Below, in pieces: positions 59,799 to 64,000 of a DNA stretch of 64,000 nt. The DNA is from Beverwykella pulmonaria (Eukaryota; Ascomycota; Dothideomycetes; Pleosporales; Melanommataceae): positions 1,309,552-1,373,551 of the forward strand of contig BCHH01000005.1 of NCBI GenBank assembly GCA_001599595.1, written 5' to 3'. The notes beneath the pieces are model-generated. The model was not told the origin of the DNA. It ran no database searches and saw only the letters and a program-made list of their open reading frames with translations. The translations under genes and the position numbers were made by a program. The first letter of the stretch is position 1, and the number at the start of each line of letters is the position of its first letter.

Positions 59799-61864
59799 TC
59801 AATGAAACCTATTCCTCTCCGCAAATTCATCATTTTCCAAAAATACCTCTATCTTACTGTTCATCTTCTTCCCAATATCATTACAAGCCACACAAGCTAT
59901 AATCGCGATGATCCCAAAACTCAAACTACTTAATGCAGTCGTCCTAAGCGCATGAACATACGATTGTTGCAGTGCTCCTCCGGCCGCGGCCGCAATCGCG
60001 GGCGTTATTCCGGGGACTTTGAGCAGGGCGGCGGAGCCTTGTGGGAGGGCAGCAAGGAGAGAGGGGATGGAGGTGCTGGGGAGCCCGAGCGGGAGGACGG
60101 CGGCCGGGATGAGACGAAGCATGGAGGTTGATAAAGTATTGGAGAGAATGGTTGTGTAGACGGAGATGGCGATGGCGCCACCGGCTGGAAGGTGTTAGTA
60201 TGCTTCCATCTTCTCCTCATCCAATCCTCGTTTCCATAGAAGTTGAGCACGACTTACCGAACCGGCTAACTCCCGCCAAACCTCCAGAAACTCCAAGTTC
60301 TACCTGGGGCACACCAAACTGTATGAAGGTGATCGACAACATCTGTGCCCATCCAAAGCCCATTTGTGAAATGAAGACGAAGACCATCATCATGACCTTC
60401 CTACTCGGGTCGCCGAGCCCGAGAAGCGCGCCGAAGAAGACCATTATTGCGACGGAGCCGGTGAGGGTCCATTTCCTAAGCAAAAAGTATTAGAGAATAC
60501 TCAATCTCATGTTTCAATGAGCCTGCTACAAGGATGTATATGAAAAGAAGAGGAAAATACGTACCAGTGCCCCAACGGTGTCCCAAAAACCATGAGCAAG
60601 ATCTCTCCAAACACGAGACCGAGATTCGAGGGAAGGGTGAGCAGAACGCTTTCTTTGATCGTGGACGTTTCTTTCAGGAAGAAGACGGCGCATTGGGTTG
60701 GGTAGACGATATTGGTCATGTACTATCCTAGTATCAGCATCACGCCAACCACAGTGAATAGATTAGGGAGGCTCACATAAAACATGGTAACCACGAACCC
60801 CACAATAAACGGCGCTGTGAACTCCCTCCCCTTGTCCTTGGTAAAAATATGCGTCGGCGTAAGTGGCTGCCTGAGATTCGGCGCCCACTGCTCATAACCA
60901 ATAAACGCAAACAGCGCCACGAACCCCCCAACCAACAGTCCTATGACCTTGGGGCTGCTGGAAGGGATGATCTGCGTGTATAGAATGCCAACGAGGATCA
61001 GTGTTCCGGCGAGAATGAAGAGGATGCCGCCGACATAGTCGAGTTCCTTGAGCGCATCCTTAAATGGTAGTCCACGAGGGTGCTGAGGCGGGAAGTACAA
61101 AAAGTACAAGCACACAACCGACAATGCCGCCCCAATGGTGGGCGCATGGAACAGCCATCTCCAGGTCCCGGGCTCGCCCGCAATGGAATACCTCGCGGCG
61201 ATAGGTCCTACCACGACGGCGATCCAAGTCCCCAGATCCGCAATTGTGATGGAAATATGGCGCCACTTATTCGGTAGCAGTTCTGGCAGGGCAAAAGCAG
61301 CGAGTTGAGCGTTTCCAGCGCCAAAACCGATGATGGCGAAACCGGCGATCATGGTAGTGCCGTTTTTAGCCAGCCCGCACATTAGATGTCCGGCGAAGAG
61401 GAGAACGTTGCCCATGATTAGGAACCAGCGGCGGCCGAAGAGATCCGAGTTTGCGCCGCAGATCATGAAGGCTAGGAGATGGAAGGTTAGCGATTGCTAA
61501 TGGGATAAAAGAGGCAAAGTAGGGGGAGAGGTACCGATCGCATTGCAGATTGTGTATAGAGAAGTGAACCAGATCCCCGCCGTGGGATCACCGAGTTGAG
61601 TAGCGACAGGAGTTGAGATTACTGCGATGGCGGGGACGATCCAAAAAGATACCTATGCGTTCATCAGCAGCCGTCCTCACATTCACAGATCAGAAGAAGA
61701 GAACGTACGCCATAAGCAGACGCCAAAATCGTAACAACAATCCACGTCTTAAACGTAACCTCATAATCTTCCTCGCTCACGGGGTATGTCGGTTGAGGCA
61801 CACCTTTCTCTGAGTCGGACGAATTGTGCTGCTCGATCTGCTCAACCGTATCGACTTTCTCCAT
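59799..61864 (-). CDS. MFS transporter, Tri12 (fungal trichothecene efflux pump) family
   Basis: 14-helix membrane transporter of the family named after trichothecene pump TRI12; most members have other or unknown substrates, including siderophores and drugs. Six exons on the minus strand (61709-61864, 61535-61652, 60777-61471, 60565-60722, 60258-60475, 59799-60184) give 576 aa; introns are 54-89 bp. A hydrophilic acidic N-terminus (~1-37) precedes helix 1. Hallmarks: I-W-F-T-S-L-Y-T-I-C-N-A-I-A, then G-A-N-S-D-L-F-G-R-R-W-F between helices 2 and 3, N-A-Q-L-A-A-F-A-L-P-E-L-L-P-N-K-W-R-H, and W-R-W-L-F-H-A-P. Later come G-G-L-A-G-V-S-R-F-A-G-G-A-I-A and a short cytosolic tail ending around E-V-F-L-E-N-D. 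The gene appears intact. No trichothecene core gene is near, so the family name should not be read as function. Confidence 0.87.
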
Positions 61865-64000
61865 CTTGGCAATAAAACCAGAAGCCTGATGCTATTGAAT
61901 CAGGAAGGGATATGAAAGAAGTTCATAAAAGAGAGCAGCACACGTCCTGCATATATATGTACCACTCCCGCGGTGCGATACCCGCTACCAACCGGCCATA
62001 ATTGCGCTGGTGACATTTCCACTAGAGTCCACCATCTCTTGGTCTGCAGGTCCAGGCCAATTACTGGAATGGACTACTCCTATGGCGTCCCAAGTGTACC
62101 ATCTTGATTCATGGCCTGGATGAATGAAGCCGGGGTGACTCGTCCTTCTCCGCAAAATAGCGAACCACACGCTTGGACCGCGGAGGTCGCAATGGAGCTA
62201 GCTAAGCGACCCCGCATTTTGCGATTGCGAGAAAGATATTGGAAACACGTCGGGTGTGCTCGGCGTGGCTTGAGGTGTGTCGGAAAACGACTGCCGGGAT
62301 GGAGTGCGCTTTCTTTTCGAAGAGAATATATGCATAGCGGATGCATGCTGGCGCATATGAGTGAAACGGTCCGAGAACTTTGCCTTCGATGTTATTGCAA
62401 AAAGGTTAGTTGTACGTTAAATTTAGGAACGTAGTCAGTGAGTAAGATGGGAATGTTTAGTAGCTAGGGAGAAAGGCAAATACAGCATATACTGTACTTT
62501 GGCATGAATCATCGTACCCGTCTTCGTGGAATTTGGGATAGCTCGTGCTTAAAGCACATAGTGGCGGAAGGGTACTTTTCGGAAACCAACTTCCAGATCC
62601 ACTACACTGGACTGCTCGTACAATGTAACTGCACGACAAGGCCCGACCAGATTTCTGAAAGTGTACCTGTCGATCAAATCAATCATGCGCATATTTCGAT
62701 CCTCCATTTCGCGTGCGAGAGACACCAGATCCGGACCCCAGGGTCCGCTACGCAACGCAGGTCCAAGACCAAGGACGTGGGAGGAAGTCTTGTTTCCACA
62801 TCCACTCCACACCGCACCGCACTACACCATTCCTACAATATGCTCATAGCCGCTTGTCGTACCCTACTTCACTTGAACCCCAAGATCTTCCCAATCTTCT
62901 CTCCTGCCTTTTTCACCCTTTCCGCTATCTTCTCCTCCCCATCATTCTCACTTAAAAAAACCCACCCACCTTCTCCCTCTTCAGCACACATCTCCACCAT
63001 CCAACTCCCTATGCTCCCAACCCCAGCTTCTAATTACTCACACACCCCAAACGCTCTCCTTCCTTCTCTGCTATCCAAATTCCACCACTATTTAGCAGCC
63101 CACCCACCCGTCATCTCCACATAGCAAATCATCAAATTCGGCGCCCTCCATAACAACACCTTCAGAACGACGAACACACCCGCCTTCCGCACACTCGAGG
63201 TGCAAGTTAGAGTGTATTTGGAATCGCGAGGGAGAAGAGCGGAGATTGCATTTTGGGACAAGGTGGATGGATGGGGGACAGGTGGGTGTCGTTGACTGCG
63301 GTGGGATGGCGCGGTGCTTGAGCGGTAGTGAATACCGACATCGAGGGACGCAGTATACATACAAGACGGAAGGCACCGAGCCAGAAGGCGGAGATGTAAC
63401 ATGATGCGTGTTGCCAAAAAAAAGAGAGGGGAGATTATATTCTGACGTAGGTTTGTGGGTGAGGCATTTACACAACCATCTGCTCACCCACATCTCCAAG
63501 AGGAAGCAATAGTGTGCTGATGGACGGCAACCGTGAAGAGAGAAATGGTAGACGAGATGTACTGGACTGTCCACCCTGGTACTACCTTTCTTTAACTCTA
63601 ACCTCACGCACGAGCACTCAAAAGTCATTAGAAGTAATCTCATTTACGCAGCTAATACACATACACGAACTCAGTGTAACCCAGTTTCTCCTCGCTGATC
63701 CCATCCGACCAGCTAGCTCGTAGACGACCAGCTAGCCGCACAGATGCCGTACGTCACTTCCATAACCACTCAGCATAAAACCGCTCCCGCCTATCAGTCG
63801 TCCACCCATCCGTAATTGTTGCATAACACAAGACGAGAATAAATGTCCATAATGTGTAAGAAAGGCATGTAACCGCACCATAAGACAGAGATAGGAATGA
63901 ACAACGCCGCAGCCCATCCAGATCCAGCGCACCTATCCAATAAGGGGGCGCATTAAGCAATAAAGCAGCAGTCCTGTGTATATGATGTGCGCCGAAACTC
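61865..64000. other. Right flank without a supported gene
   Basis: 2.1 kb, starting with the promoter of the Tri12-type gene. A 206-codon plus frame at 62504-63124 is Ser/Pro/His-rich and unconvincing. Just after its TAG the same phase continues to 63295 with a more protein-like stretch (around R-V-Y-L-E-S-R-G-R-R-A-E-I-A-F-W-D-K-V), which I do not recognise. Nothing else was seen. Confidence 0.4.

Noticed and set aside
47753..61864. Trichothecene cluster suggested by a Tri12-type pump and an isotrichodermin-hydroxylase-like P450
   Set aside because: No trichodiene synthase or other core gene is present, the two genes are 10 kb apart, and both families are large with many unrelated members.
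62504..63124. 206-codon plus-strand frame
   Set aside because: Low-complexity Ser/Pro/His composition, competing frames on the same strand, and no recognisable domain.

Overview
The window looks like nuclear DNA of a filamentous ascomycete (Pezizomycotina). The evidence is intron style and gene content. Most introns are short (about 46-120 bp) GT-AG introns whose removal restores family sequences exactly. Marker genes include a class III chitin synthase, a TmpA-type membrane reductase, a DUF3455 secreted protein, Tri12-type, DHA-type and allantoate-permease-type MFS transporters, several P450s, HET-type relics and rhodopsin-like relics. A dothideomycete is my guess but the sequence alone does not prove it. 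All exon coordinates below were derived by hand from reading frames and splice signals.

Layout. (1) 1-9.8 kb is accessory DNA resembling part of a secondary-metabolism cluster: P450 (+, 998-2701), a rhodopsin-like relic (-), a DHA-type efflux MFS (+, 4709-6752), an FSH-type serine hydrolase body interrupted by an in-frame TAG (-, 6912-7332), and a second P450 (-, 8049-9782). No PKS, NRPS or terpene core enzyme is visible; it may lie left of the window. (2) 10.8-17.2 kb is housekeeping: kynurenine formamidase and, convergent with it, cytosolic tryptophanyl-tRNA synthetase (two consumers of the tryptophan pool), a divergent PRELI/Ups mitochondrial lipid-transfer protein, and a TmpA-like reductase. 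(3) 17.2-28 kb holds gamma-tubulin complex protein GCP3 between long gene-poor stretches, plus a HET-like remnant. (4) 28-45.2 kb is a dense core block: class III chitin synthase, low-molecular-weight tyrosine phosphatase, a conserved unknown protein, a Dal5/Tna1-like permease, the SNF1/AMPK kinase, the mitochondrial import receptor Tom70, and aminodeoxychorismate lyase. (5) 45.2-64 kb is accessory and gene-poor: a frameshifted remnant, an unrecognised fragment, a CYP65-like P450, a secreted DUF3455 protein, about 6 kb without convincing genes, a second HET remnant, and a Tri12-type MFS pump.

No complete novel system stands out. The most interesting items are the left-end P450/MFS/hydrolase/P450 group with its broken hydrolase, an Arg-Ser-rich insertion inside the SNF1 C-terminal regulatory region, a possible N-terminally extended TrpRS form, several very small exons, and the clustering of decayed genes in the accessory flanks around an intact core block.
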